A stretch of DNA of 64,000 bases from Buxus sempervirens (taxonomy: Eukaryota; Streptophyta; Magnoliopsida; Buxales; Buxaceae), in contig OX387190.1 of NCBI GenBank assembly GCA_947561395.2, positions 23,926,858-23,990,857 on the forward strand. Reading direction: 5' to 3'. Each line of letters begins with the position of its first letter. Positions within the stretch are counted from its first letter, which is position 1. Positions 1 through 10,616 of this stretch are shown piece by piece. A program made the position numbers and the translations under genes. The notes under the pieces are model-generated. The model did not search any database, was not told the origin of the DNA, and worked only from the letters and a program-made list of their open reading frames with translations.

Positions 1-1438
1 GAAGCCCCTGTATTGAAAGACATGGTATTCTAGTCAAACAAGTCCTAAATGGCGTGTTTCAACGGCCAACACTTGTCAGTAGGGTGCCCAGGTGCACCCA
101 TGTGGAAATCGCAAGTGGTGGAGGGGTCAAAATTTCTTCCCTTGGATGCATTTGGATTTGGCTCTCTTAAAGTGATACCCTACTTGCAACAAGGTGGGCA
201 GCAACTGAGACGGAGACATTGGAATATGGGTGAAAACCCTATTTCTCCTTGCTGTGAAATAGGCATCCCTTTCCTCCTTAGTAAAAGCCCTCTTTTGGTC
301 TGAGGGTACAGCTGGAACATTAACCCTCATGGGGGCCTCGGTAGATGGAGCAAATGGAGTAGGAAAATGAGCGGGTATATTGATTTGTATGGGCTTGTTA
401 GGGCCAGATGGTGGCTGTACCATGTTCACCTCCCCCTCTTTCTTGTTCCCATTTTTTTATCCCACTTCCTTTCTTCAGATTGGGGTCCTGCTGACTGACC
501 ATAGCGGAATGGTCAATTATTTTACCCGACCTGATCCCGTCCTCGATTCGGTTGGCCACTTGTACCAAAGCCGCAAAATTAGTGGTGGTCTGACCCACCA
601 AGTGGCTATAGAACGGTTGACCCAGTGTACTGATGAAGGTAGAAATCATCTCCTGCTCTAGCATAGGTGGCCTGACCTGAGAGGCAATCTCCCTCCATAT
701 CTTGGCATACTACCTGACAGATTCCTCCCTTCCTTTGCTCATCCTCATTACATCGTACCTGTCTGGCATGCTTTCTGATTTAAACTTGTATTGAGCCAAG
801 GAGGCATCTGCTAAGTCTTTCCATATTTTAATTCTTCCATGGTCTAAGGTGGCAAACCACTTCAAAGCAGTTCCAGTCAAACTCCTTTGAATGAGCTGAA
901 TCAGTATGCCTTCATTCCGACCTAACTGGCATAGGGCACCGCAGTACAACTTCAGATGGCTCATGGGGCAGCCAGTGCCATCATATTTGTCCAGGTTTGG
1001 GCACTTGAACTTGGCCGGCAGGTTAACATTAGGGTATAGGCACAAGTCTTCAAAGTTGGTGCCCCCAAATTTGTTCACCCCTTTTACCTCCCTCAGTTCA
1101 TCTTGGATCATCTCCAGTCTGTGCATGAATTTCCTTTCAACCTCCTCCCTCATTCTATCATTTTCTTTTTCTTTCTCAAACTCAACTGTCTCATCCCTGA
1201 TCAGTATAGGTTCAGGGGTGGGTTCATAAATGGGTTCAGGAATAGGTTGACCCGGAGGTGGAATGTTGATTTGGGGTGGAGGTGCTTGGTTGGAAGTGGA
1301 TGCTTGGTTCTGGGCTTGAACTTATTGGGCCTGCATCGCCAGTAAGTTCTCTAGCATTCGGTTTAGTCCTACTACTTGTTCCTGTAGTAGGGCAACGTTT
1401 GGGTTAGGAACATCAGCTTCATTCTCAATGGGATTCAT
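1..1438 (-). pseudogene. decayed gag of the left Tat/Ogre-like element
   Basis: Translation begins at an ATG at 1438-1436 (MNPIENEADVP) and gives a Pro/Gln-rich N-terminus, then a retrotransposon gag core (LPAKFKCPNLDKYDGTGCP near 990, followed by a Trp/Leu/Phe-rich segment), then a variant zinc knuckle (CDFHMGAPGH, PTDKCW) at about 65-110. The frame is broken by an in-frame TAA at 1324-1322, a stop at about 710, a frame change near 430 and another near 125. The order matches the intact gag at 47.1-48.6 kb. Gag would form the virus-like particle; this copy cannot make a full protein. Confidence 0.8.
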
Positions 1439-1639
1439 GGTGCGAGCTCTTGATCTGGTTACAGGAGCTATGGTTGCAAGTGTATTGGTACCTGGAAAAA
1501 AATAAAGAAAAATATCAGTACCAATTTAATCTCATTCACATACCTATGAATGCCTATATGCAGGTTAGGTGAACACGAGTTTGGATTTTTTTTCCTTTAT
1601 TTGCTTCTTTTTTTTTTAGAATTGTTGGAATATTCTAGG

Positions 1640-2275
1640 GCTTCCAATAGGTTCCACAAAAAAGAGAAAAGAATCTGAAATTCAAAGGCTTTCAAAGGCT
1701 TAAGGGTATTTTTTTTGAAAAAGGTCTGAAATTCAAAGGCTTTCAGAGGCCCCGCGATATTTTTGAAAAAGGTCTGAAATTCAAAGGCTCTCAGAGGCCC
1801 AGGGATATTTTGCAAAAGGTCTGAAATTCAAAGGCTTTCAGAGGCCCAGGGATATTTTTGCAAAAGGTCTGAAATTCAAAGGCTTTCAGAGGCCCAGGGA
1901 TATTTTTGAAAAAGGTCTGAAATTCAAAGGCTTTCAAAGGCCCAGGGGAAAAGTCTGAAATTCAAAGGCTTTCAGAGGCTAAAAGAAAAAATCTGAAATT
2001 CAAAGGCTTTCAGAGGCCCAAAAGATCTGAAATTCATAGGCTTTTAGAAGCCCAAAGAAAAAGATCTGAAATTCATAGGCTTTTAGAAGCCCAAAGAAAA
2101 AGATCTGAAATTCAAAGGCTTTCAGAGGCCCAGAGATTTTTTGAAAAAAGTCTGAAATTCAAAGGCTTTCAAAGGCCTAAAGAAAAAGATTTGAAATTCA
2201 AAGGCTTTCAGAGGCCCAAAGATTTTTGAAAAAAAGTTTGAAATACAAAGGCTTTCAGAGACCCAAAGATTTTTT
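1640..2275. repeat. 48-bp minisatellite in the element leader
   Basis: About 14 head-to-tail copies of a unit containing TCTGAAATTCAAAGGC followed by TTTCAGAGGCCCAGGGA. Spacing is 48 bp where regular (for example 1820 to 1868) and drops to about 36-40 bp toward the right. It lies in the untranslated leader between primer binding site and gag. Reading frames through it are by-products of the repeat. Confidence 0.9.
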
Positions 2276-2414
2276 TTTTTTTTGTTTCACATTTTTATTA
2301 TATATTTTTTTATTCTTTGAAACATTTTATTCAAACTCATTTTCCTTTATCATCATTTAAAAGTTAAAGGAACAAGATTTAGTGGGAAAAAAACTGTTAA
2401 AGCTGAATTTTCCG

Positions 2415-2560
2415 TAAAAGCCGTATATACTATACGGTATGGCCTTGCCCGCACTTAAATTGCGAGCGAGCCTTACCCATATAACCAATACGAGCGAGCC
2501 CAGCTCGTATAACCAATACGGGCAAGCCAGCCTGTATACTAAATGCGGTTTACGGAGCTA
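2415..2560. other. hairpin cluster in element leader
   Basis: Perfect short inverted repeats stand close together: CCGTATA (2421-2427) with TATACGG (2431-2437), and TACGAGC (2489-2495) with GCTCGTA (2503-2509). GGCAAGCC/TATA-type words surround them. The composition (CCGTA, GGGC, CTCG words) resembles the hairpin clusters in the U3 part of the related LTRs. Confidence 0.6.
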
Positions 2561-3790
2561 TTTTCGTTTTTCCCAGTTTTTACATGATTTGATCACTTTG
2601 ATTGCTCATCTAAACATATGGTTCACCCCTGCAAGGCTTCTAGACTGTCCCAAAGTGGACTTTGCCCCTATTTGCAAAAGTGCATGCTTAGGAGGGCACA
2701 TATTCCCTCCAAAATCAGACACCATGCTCAGAATTTGGTACCTTGGGTTGCCTCTCATATGAACTCAGGGTATGATGATTCTGATAAGAGTTGAAAACTC
2801 TTCCTATGGGCTACACCAATTTTAAAATACATGCCTATTGGGAACAATTTCATCTCAAACAGATGGACACCATGACACCCAATGACATCAAAATAATGCA
2901 AAATTTAAGGCTACCTTGTTACCTTGTTTACCTTCCATATGGCATCCGCATTATGCCTTGGCTTGTGAACCATGCAAACGGCCTTCCCTCAATTACAAAC
3001 TCATATCCCCACGTAATTGTGTACTTTAGCCAAAAACGTGTATCTCCACCTTCAAGCGTAGGGGTTTTGGCTTAGCGGCAACTTAGAACTCAAGCCTAGT
3101 GATGACCAGAATCGAATCACAGATCCACATTGTCATCACATCATTAGCCCAAAGTTCTAAGGTGAATGTTTTCACTTTCGCTTTCCGAAGTATCGACCTC
3201 GTTGCGTCAAGCTACACACATTCGGGTTCAACTTCCTATAGGTTATAGGTAGGCTGTGTAAAAAATAAAATATGCACAGTGAATTTGTAAAAATTGGTAC
3301 ATTCACAACGTCCCAAACCCTTGCCACTCTTTTCATAGTCATGCATATACAAACCAAGGCATAATAGGAAAGCATATTTAAAGTAAACAAGTAAACAAAA
3401 CAATCCTATAGCACCTAAACATGCTCACAAAAAGCATCCCAAACATGCAAAAATATGCTCATGTTATACAACCAAAATACATCATGGAGAACATGCTGAA
3501 AATTAAATATTGCCATTATTAAAATATAGCAAGAAATAAGCATGGTTCAGCAAAACGAACCCCTCTACGCATGCATCTAGAAACATCATATAAATCAAAA
3601 TTAAGCATGTTTCTACCCCGATGAACTTTTAAGCAATAATTCATATTTAAAATATAGCAAACATGCTTAAGATCACAAAATAGCAAGCAAAACCAAAAAT
3701 CATACCAAACATGCTAAAAAACACAAAATAGCAAGCAAAACCATAACATCAAAAACATGAACAAATACACCAAAAAGGCTGAACTCCATA
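2561..3790. other. untranslated leader of left element, no gene
   Basis: AT-rich sequence between the hairpin cluster and the primer binding site. Short frames here are not conserved and lack any recognisable motif. It is the transcribed leader of the minus-strand element. Confidence 0.6.
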
Positions 3791-3810
3791 AGTCCCCAGC
3801 AGAGTCGCCA
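3791..3810 (-). promoter_or_regulatory. primer binding site, tRNA-Arg type
   Basis: On the minus strand this reads TGGCGACTCTGCTGGGGACT, two bases after the LTR end. It is complementary to a tRNA 3' end of the form TCCCCAGC-GAGTCGCCA, which fits plant tRNA-Arg as I recall it. Minus-strand DNA synthesis would start here. Confidence 0.75.
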
Positions 3811-5198
3811 GTTGTGAGACATGGAAAAATCAATTTAATGACTTCCTAATCATCACACGGGATTGGTTAAAAACAAAGAGTCGCCACCATTCTTTTTAAG
3901 TGTGAATGGACACCAAAATCATCAAATAAGCATAAAAAGGCAAATTTAGGGTAAAAATAACCCTATTAAAAAAACAACCAGAGATGGGTAAGGGGATTAG
4001 GTTATGAACAGGGGAAGGTGTTAGGCACCCCTATTCATCCACACAAGGTGGTTGCCAGGTATTGTTCATGTTTTTCAAAGGAAAAAAGGCTTGCTAATCA
4101 AAACAAAAGTGAAAGAAAAATAAAAGAATGTATGGCTTATTTCCATGTGAGTGATCCAATTAATTCTGGATCCTCCTTATGAATACAAGAGCCATTTATT
4201 TGGGCTTCATGATTGACTGAAATCAAAATAAAGAAAGCAAATCTAAAGTAAATACTTCAAAAATCTGGCTTCAAGTTAAATTCTGGAAATCTAGAAAAAA
4301 TATTATTTTTATAAAATATTGCAGAATTGAACTTGAACAGTCCAGGATATAGATATAGCCCATATTTCACATTAGATCAAGAAATCAAAATAAAAAATAC
4401 CCACGTTGATGAAGAACATCAAAATGGGAGAACTTAGACCGTAGGGTCTTCTCTCAAAAATTAAAAAGAACTCAAAAACCACATCATGAAACCCTAGAAG
4501 TCACTTTCAAGCTTCTGAATCCAGATCTATCATATAGATCATGATAGATCCAGGATCTTAGCTTAATATCACAAAAATCGAGAAAACAGTGCTGTAGGTG
4601 CAAAGATGTGAAAAATCCAAATTTTAGAAAAAAAAGTGGGGATCTCATGCTATAAACATCATGGATTCATAGGATTCATTCAAATTCAAAATAAAACCAT
4701 TAGAACATGAACAAGATATTCAAAGCAGTCAGATCTCACAGATTAGAGCACATGGGGTCTACCTTACGGATCCACCTGTTCTCTTTTCCCCTAGCTCTCT
4801 CTTCACGTTTTACGGCTAGAGAGGATTCTTGAGGTACTTGGAGATAGGTTTGGTGATACAAACACAATCAAAGGCCTTATTTTAAAAGAAAAGAAAAGAA
4901 CAGATTATGGGGTTCTATTCTAAGGATCCACCTATTCCCCTTTCCTCTAGCTCTCTCTTCACCTTTTACGGCAGAGAGGATTCTTGAGGTACTTAGAGGC
5001 AGGTTTAGGAATACAAGATAAAAGAAGGCCTTATTCTACAGCAATGGAGAAAATTAGATTATTTCTAGAATTGAAATCAGAAAATAAAAGGGAAAAGGGA
5101 CTTACCTAGTTTGAGCAAGCAGAGCAGTAGGGGTTCCCTTCTTCACTTGGAGCTCTTCAGACTTCAAATTAATAGCCTTTTGCTTGAGGAGAGGCCCT

Positions 5199-5207
5199 CT
5201 ATTTATA
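5199..5207 (-). promoter_or_regulatory. LTR TATA box
   Basis: TATAAATAG on the minus strand inside LTR copy A. The same box occurs at the equivalent place in the related LTRs (near 6850, 10128 and 61108) and in the unrelated solo LTR at 23620. Confidence 0.6.
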
Positions 5208-5427
5208 GGCAAACCTAGGGGTATGGCTGGTCCAGAAGGATATACCATGATCCCTCAGATTGGATTGAAAATAAGGATAAAGCCCATCCATGGGCAACAA
5301 GGATAAATAGGATAATTCGGACGAATAAATAAGATAATTCGCTTATCCAGAGAGATATTTGGATGCAGATAAGGCTCAGAAATTGAACAAAGATAAAATT
5401 CACACAAAAACCTTGCATCCGTATATA

Positions 5428-5525
5428 CATTGCGGGTAAGTGCTGCCCGCATTCTTAATACAGGTGTTGCATGCCCATATACAAATTTCGGGCGCGACCA
5501 GCCCGCAGATATAATATGGGCATTG
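5428..5525. other. U3 hairpin cluster, LTR copy A
   Basis: GCGGG (5432-5436) pairs with CCCGC (5446-5450); CGGGC (5489-5493) pairs with GCCCG (5501-5505) and is nested inside GCCCATAT (5473-5480) with ATATGGGC (5514-5521). The cluster is about 100 bp from the TGTAGAC end of the LTR. Confidence 0.7.
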
Positions 5526-5624
5526 CTTAAATGATTAAATTTTATGCATTTTGACTTGTTTTAAATCCTAATTACATGTTTTCAATTATTTTCTCATTTT
5601 GTAGTGCAATTTGGGATGTCTACA

Positions 5625-7258
5625 AGGGGAAGGTGATATGCACCCCTATTCATCCACACAAGGTGGTTGCTAAGTATTTGTTCATGTTAGAAAAATGCTT
5701 GCTAATAAAAACCAAATTAAAAGTATGAAAAATAACAAAAAAAGATGTATGGTTTTTCCACATGAATGATCCAATTGATTCTGAATCCTTCATATGAATA
5801 TACCATCTTTTGGGCTTCATGATTGACTAAAAATCAAGGCAAAGAAAACAAACTTAGATTAAAAACATCAAAAAGGGGAAGTTTAGACCATAGGATCTGC
5901 TTAGAAAGATTAAAATCCCTTTAAAACTGCCTTATGATGTTGAAAAATTAATCCGAACAATTCTAGGGTATGAATCTAGTCCAAACCTCTCATTAATTGA
6001 GAGATCTAAACTAGATACACCCACATGGATGAAAAACGTCAAAAAGGGAGAGTTTAGACCATAAGATCCTCTCTAAAAAATTAAAACATAACTAAAAATC
6101 ATCTCATGATATTGAAAATAAATCTGAACCATCTAGGGTACAGATCTAGTACAGATTTCCCATTGGCTGAGAGATCTAAACCAGATTCACCCATTTTAAT
6201 GAAAAATATCAAAAAAGGGAGAGTTTAGATCATAGGATCCTCTCTTAAAAGCTAAAATAATTCAAAAAGTCACCTCATGAAACCCAAGAGGTTACTCTAA
6301 GGCTTCTGATTTCAGATCTATCATATTGACCATGATAGACCCAAAATCCTAGCCTAATAACAAAAAAAAAAAAATCAAAAAGGAGAAAATAATGTAAAAA
6401 CAAAACTTTAGGAGGAAACTAAAATCTAATGCTACGAATAGCATAGATCCATGGTATTCCTCCGTATTTCAATAATAAATAAACACATAGCCTAAATAAA
6501 GTATTAAAAATACAGAAATCAAAGATTATAACACATAGGGGCCTACCCTACGGGTCCATTCCTGTCCTCCTTCCCCCTAGAACTCTCTTCACGTTTTACG
6601 GCTAGAGAAGATACTTGAGGTACTTGGATTTAGGTTTGGGGTTACAATCACACATAGGCCTTATTCTACAGAAAATAAAAGAATAGGATAATCCCGGAAA
6701 TTAAAATAGAAAATAAAAGAAAAGAAGCTTACCTGGATTGCAAAAAGCAAAGAGGTAGAGGTTCTCTTCTTCACTTGGAGCTCTTCAATCTCCAACTTCT
6801 GGCACAATTCTTAACCACAATTTCCAGCCATTTGCTTGAGGAGAGGCCCTTTATTTATAAGCAAGAGCAAGGGCAAGGGTGGTCCCAATAGGTTCTAAAA
6901 TGTTCCAATTCAGTTTTAGAAACATGAGTTGGAGTAAATATGAAAACCAATGAGGGGAAAAAAAGGACGGATGAAACCCTTGAGAAAGGTATAAGTGGTA
7001 AATATGGCTCAGAAATCGAGCAATTGAAAATTTGCACAAAAATACGCGCAACAGCATTTGAATTGCGGTCATGCCTTGACCGCAAATTCAATGCGGTCAC
7101 GTAATGACCGCAAATCAAATGCAGTCACCACAAGTCTGCATTCTTAATGCAGGCAATATAGGTTTGATTAATTTTTTCACTTTTTTGACCTGTTTCAAAT
7201 CCCAATTATATATTTTTCCTTATTTTCTCATCCTATAGTGCAATTTGGGGTGTCTACA
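5625..7258 (-). mobile_element. truncated LTR (copy B), host of the left element
   Basis: The sequence resumes in mid-LTR (GGGGAAGGTGATATGCACCCC, matching about 200 bp into copy A) and ends with GGGGTGTCTACA at 7258. It has its own TATA-like stretch near 6850. The missing first part should lie left of the window, because the minus-strand element ending at 5624 was inserted into this LTR. The 5 bases after the insertion are AGGGG. It may be a solo LTR or part of an older element. Confidence 0.7.
7060..7140. other. U3 hairpin cluster, LTR copy B
   Basis: TTGCGGTCA (7063-7071) pairs with TGACCGCAA (7077-7085), and TGCGGTCA (7092-7099) with TGACCGCA (7105-7112). Each is perfect with a 5-base loop. 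The sequence differs from copy A but the place in the LTR is equivalent. Confidence 0.75.
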
Positions 7259-7438
7259 GATATAAGGAATTGTTACCATATAAAATCTTTGACAACAAAA
7301 AAATTACTGGTATGCTTACAGATGGTAACAAAATGTCCAACTATTATATTTACTCATTGTAGCATTTATTTTAAATTATTTAAAAATAACATATTTAAAT
7401 ATATATGTTCCTGTGCTTAGCACTGGTGAAATAACTAG
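7259..7438 (+). mobile_element. Helitron 3' end fragment
   Basis: AT-rich sequence ending with a short hairpin (GTGC-TTA-GCAC near 7413-7423) and then CTAG at 7435-7438 followed by T, the usual Helitron 3' arrangement. The 5' end is lost against the LTR at 7258. Confidence 0.4.
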
Positions 7439-7439
7439 T

Positions 7440-7590
7440 ATCTTTCTAAATTGGCAACAATCATTCGGCTTTGATCTGAACAGCACCAGAAGGACTCCTT
7501 TAAAAGACGCAGGTGTGCCCGTAAAAAATCCTTTTTATCTTTTGTAATTACGATTGTATTCAGTTGTAGATCTCTTTGTTGTTGCTTGAC
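7440..7590 (+). pseudogene. relic leader of a resistance-gene unit
   Basis: This stretch (CATTCGGCTTTGATCTGAAC, then a poly-T/AATTACGATTGTA part and TCTCTTTGTTGTTGCTT) matches the leaders at 10.75, 13.85, 14.4 and 25.9 kb. It is cut by the TRIM at 7591; the matching continuation reappears at about 10617. Confidence 0.6.
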
Positions 7591-8028
7591 TGTGAGATCC
7601 CGAATCCTACATTGCTTGGGGAGGAAAAGGTGAAGGTCTATCTATGTAAGTTTGTGACTTCCTCAAGCAACGAGGTTTTTTGGGGTAAAACCCAAGAGCA
7701 AAACCGTGAGGCCCAGTGGGCTAAAGCGGACAATATCGTTGCAGCTAGGGAGTTGGAGCGTGACAGAATGGTATCAGTGCTAGACCCTGATCGAAAATGT
7801 GGGACCCGGATGTTGGTTGGTGCATGTAGGTGGGCTACCATGTAAGCGGGTCCGAGATAATGGCTGGCTGGCTACTAGAGCTAGCAGGCTACTGCACGGG
7901 GAAGTGCAGACATTGAGGAGGGTGGATTGTGAGATCCCAAGTCCCACATTGCTCGGGGAGGAAAAGGTGAAGGGCTATATATGTAAGTTTGTGACTCCCT
8001 CAAGCAACGAGGCATTTTGGGGTAAAAC

Positions 8029-10548
8029 TGTGAGACATGGAAAAATCACCGGGATGATTCCCCTCCGTCAACACACAGGCTCAACAGAAATGGGAGAGTC
8101 GTCACCATCCAATTTTTGGGGTGTGAATGGGTACCAAAAGATTAAAAAATAAGCAAAAAGAGCTAAAAGGCAAATACTAGAGTAAAAATAACTCTACTTG
8201 AAAATCAAATCCAGAGATGGGTAAGGGGATTATATTATGAATGGAGGAAGGTGTTAGGCACCCCCATTCACCCACACAAGGTGGTTGCCAAGTGTTGTTC
8301 ATGCTAAAAAATGAGAAAGCTTGCTAAAATCATCAAGAACCTTGGAAAAGGGTTAAACCAATATGTGATATGTCCACATGAGAAATCCAAATGAATTCCA
8401 GATCCTCTTTTATATCAATATTACTTCTGGAATATTACCAATTGATGGAAATTAAAGCAAAAATTGCACAAAACCAAGTTGAGTCAAATCCGGAAAATTC
8501 GGTAAAAGATAGAGCCATTTGTCTTGAAATCATTCAAATCTAGTTTAGATTGAATCAAACCAAATCCATTTGAAAGATTATGATAGATAGAAGACTCATG
8601 CAAATTTTCAATCAATTCCGGTTAAAATCCTAGGAGTTATTCTCCTTTGAAATTTGCTGCTGGGGATAGTTAAAAGTGATAAGTGGGCAAGTTTGGAAAA
8701 TCATTTAGAAAAATCGGCTCCATGTAAATCCATGAAATTTGGTGTGGATGAATTATGTATGGCCATATTTCAGATGAAACTAGCCTCATACAAAAATTCA
8801 TTCGGATGTGCCTTGGGTGATCTCCCAAACAGGCCCCGAAGATCACAGATATACCCAGAAAAGTGCTGTTGAGCAGTTCTGAGTAAATCTGTTACCCACG
8901 ACACAAATGGAGTTAAAAAATTATGAAACCAACTGAATTTGAAATTAGACTTCCAAAGGAAAATTCAGAAACAAGAATCACTCGAATCGGACTTAAAACG
9001 AACACGTGGCGCTCAGTCGAAGTGACAGGTTCCGTAATCAGACCTGAACTGACCTATCAACTTCGACAGAGAGGTGTAAAACATCCGCTTGATAGAAATT
9101 AATGAAATATTAGAGGCATAAACTAGACAGCCTCACCTTTCCGATGGCTCTAAAATCACTCCAAAATTCATCCGGACGATGAAGTTACGAGTGTCCGAAG
9201 TTGGGGTACAGATGCTGTCCCGTTTTACCACTTTTGAGTAAAATCAATTTAAAACAGTGACCAAGTGTGTGTGTTCCGTGCAAGATGAATCAAAATCACT
9301 TGAAAAAGTGTTGAAGAACCTATAGGAAAAATAGGGCACAAGCTTGGCTCACCATTCTCTCCGATTGGAGAGAAATCGGAGAGAATATGCCAAAAAGACC
9401 CAATAGTGAGCAAAAATGCCCAAAACCGAGAGGTTGGACCTAGAGGCCTTCAATACTCAACCAAAATTGCTTGAAATCAATTTGAAAATCAATGAGAAAT
9501 ATCCCAGAATTTTTTGGGGCTATTTATTTTAGATCTACCACAATGACGGCAATAGATCCAAAATATGAGCCAAAACCGACAAAACAAGAACAATGTGTGC
9601 ATGTGTAAAAATCCATTCTTCAATAATATAACAACATATAGCATGCATTCATATCAATCAAATGGGGTTCTAGAACAACCTAGGGTTCCGTTCCATTATC
9701 GTTTCCCTTAGTTCTCTCTCCCTGTTTAACGGTTCTTTGAGATAATCTTGGGGTACTTTGAATATGAAACGGTTTTCATAGAATCAAAGGGCTTATTCCA
9801 ACAAGGTTCTAATACTAGGATCAATCCTCAGTCTCGTTTCCCCTAGATCCCGCCTTTATGTTTTATGGCTAGGGGGAGTCTCGAGGTACTTTGAGTAGAG
9901 GAAGGGTTTTCACACACATAGAAGAGGCCTTATTCTACAGAAAGGTAGAAGAAGAGATCTAGATCTAGAATGTAAGAACAGAAAAGTAAAGGGAGGTTTG
10001 AGGCTTACCTGGGCTTCTGGAAGCAAGACTGCAGCGGTTCCCCTCTTCACTCGGAGCTCTTTGATCTCCCACTTATGGCAAAAGTTCTATGCAAAAGTTG
10101 TTGGCCATTTGCTTAAGGAGGAGCCTCCTATTTATAGGCAAAGGCTAGGGTTAGGGTTTTGCATGATGGTAGACACAAAATGGTGTCTAGAGCCCACCAA
10201 CCTTAACCCTAAGGCTATTCCCGAGATTTCCACTCCTTTAATGAAGGATATGATGGTAAAAAGTGAAAACTCTCGGAAAACCCTAATTTTGAGCAAAAAT
10301 CATGTATCCGATATATTAGGTCGGATACACAAGCATCTATATGTATCCGACATATTTCGTCGGATACATTAAGAGATGCTTATATTCGACAACTTATGTT
10401 GGATATAAAGGGGTATGCTTGTATCCGACCTGAGTTGTCGGATACAAGAAGAAATGCACATTTCACAAATTTTGTGCTGGTTTCAAAGGAGATAATGATT
10501 TTTGCCAATTATTCATTATTTTTTGCTGTGCAATTTGGGGTGTCTACA
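8029..10548 (-). mobile_element. solo LTR (copy C), Tat/Ogre-like
   Basis: It runs TGTGAGACATGG...GGTGTCTACA, 2,520 bp, and is flanked on both sides by AAAAC (8024-8028 and 10549-10553), a perfect 5-bp target duplication. The uninterrupted site exists in the first TRIM LTR (GGGGTAAAACCCAAG near 7690). There is no PBS or PPT beside it, so it is a solo LTR left by recombination. It has a minus-strand TATA box at 10128-10136 and a U3 hairpin cluster at 10314-10447. Confidence 0.9.
10314..10447. other. U3 hairpin cluster, solo LTR copy C
   Basis: Three perfect stems and one imperfect stem use the word TATCCGA: GTATCCGA (10314-10321)/TCGGATAC (10331-10338); TGTATCCGAC (10352-10361)/GTCGGATACA (10369-10378); TTGTATCCGAC (10419-10429)/GTCGGATACAA (10437-10447); and a weaker TATTCGACA stem between the last two. 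Confidence 0.85.
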
Positions 10549-10616
10549 AAAACCCAAGTGCAAAACCATGAGGCCCAATGGGCCAAAGCGAACAATATCA
10601 TTGTGAGTGGAGTTAG

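Larger units (their letters stand above)
1..5624 (-). mobile_element. Tat/Ogre-like Ty3/gypsy element, 5' part (LTR, PBS, leader, gag)
   Basis: The visible 5.6 kb read in order on the minus strand: LTR (5624-3813), a tRNA-Arg-type primer binding site (3810-3791), a 2.3-kb leader with hairpins and a 48-bp minisatellite, then a broken gag running off the left edge. Protease, RT and integrase would lie outside the window. A long leader, tRNA-Arg priming and leader tandem repeats are known traits of the Tat/Ogre group. The element sits inside an older LTR of the same family: sequence right of 5624 resumes in mid-LTR. Confidence 0.8.
3813..5624 (-). mobile_element. 5' LTR (copy A) of left Tat/Ogre-like element
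   Basis: The LTR runs from TGTAGACATCCC (at 5624, minus strand) to GTCTCACA (at 3813): a 1,812-bp repeat with TG...CA ends. On the minus strand a TATA box (TATAAATAG) lies at 5207-5199, so the U3/R part is at high coordinates. The plus-strand start TGTGAGACATGGAAAAATC is shared with the LTRs at 8029 and 59733. A cluster of GC-rich hairpins sits about 100-200 bp inside the U3 end. Confidence 0.85.
7591..10616 (+). mobile_element. TRIM element, second LTR split by a solo LTR
   Basis: A 175-bp LTR (7591-7765, TGTGAGATCCC...GTGACA) is followed by a primer binding site for initiator Met tRNA (TGGTATCAGTGC, 7769-7780), a short internal region, a purine-rich tract (GAGGAGGGTGGA) and a second LTR from 7928. 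The second LTR is broken at 8028 and resumes at 10554, ending near 10616. No coding capacity is visible, as expected for a TRIM. The exact right end and its target duplication are unclear. Confidence 0.75.

Noticed and set aside
3791-3810. tRNA-like sequence
   Set aside because: Only the 3' end of a tRNA is matched; it is a primer binding site, not a tRNA gene. No full tRNA or rRNA gene was seen in the window.
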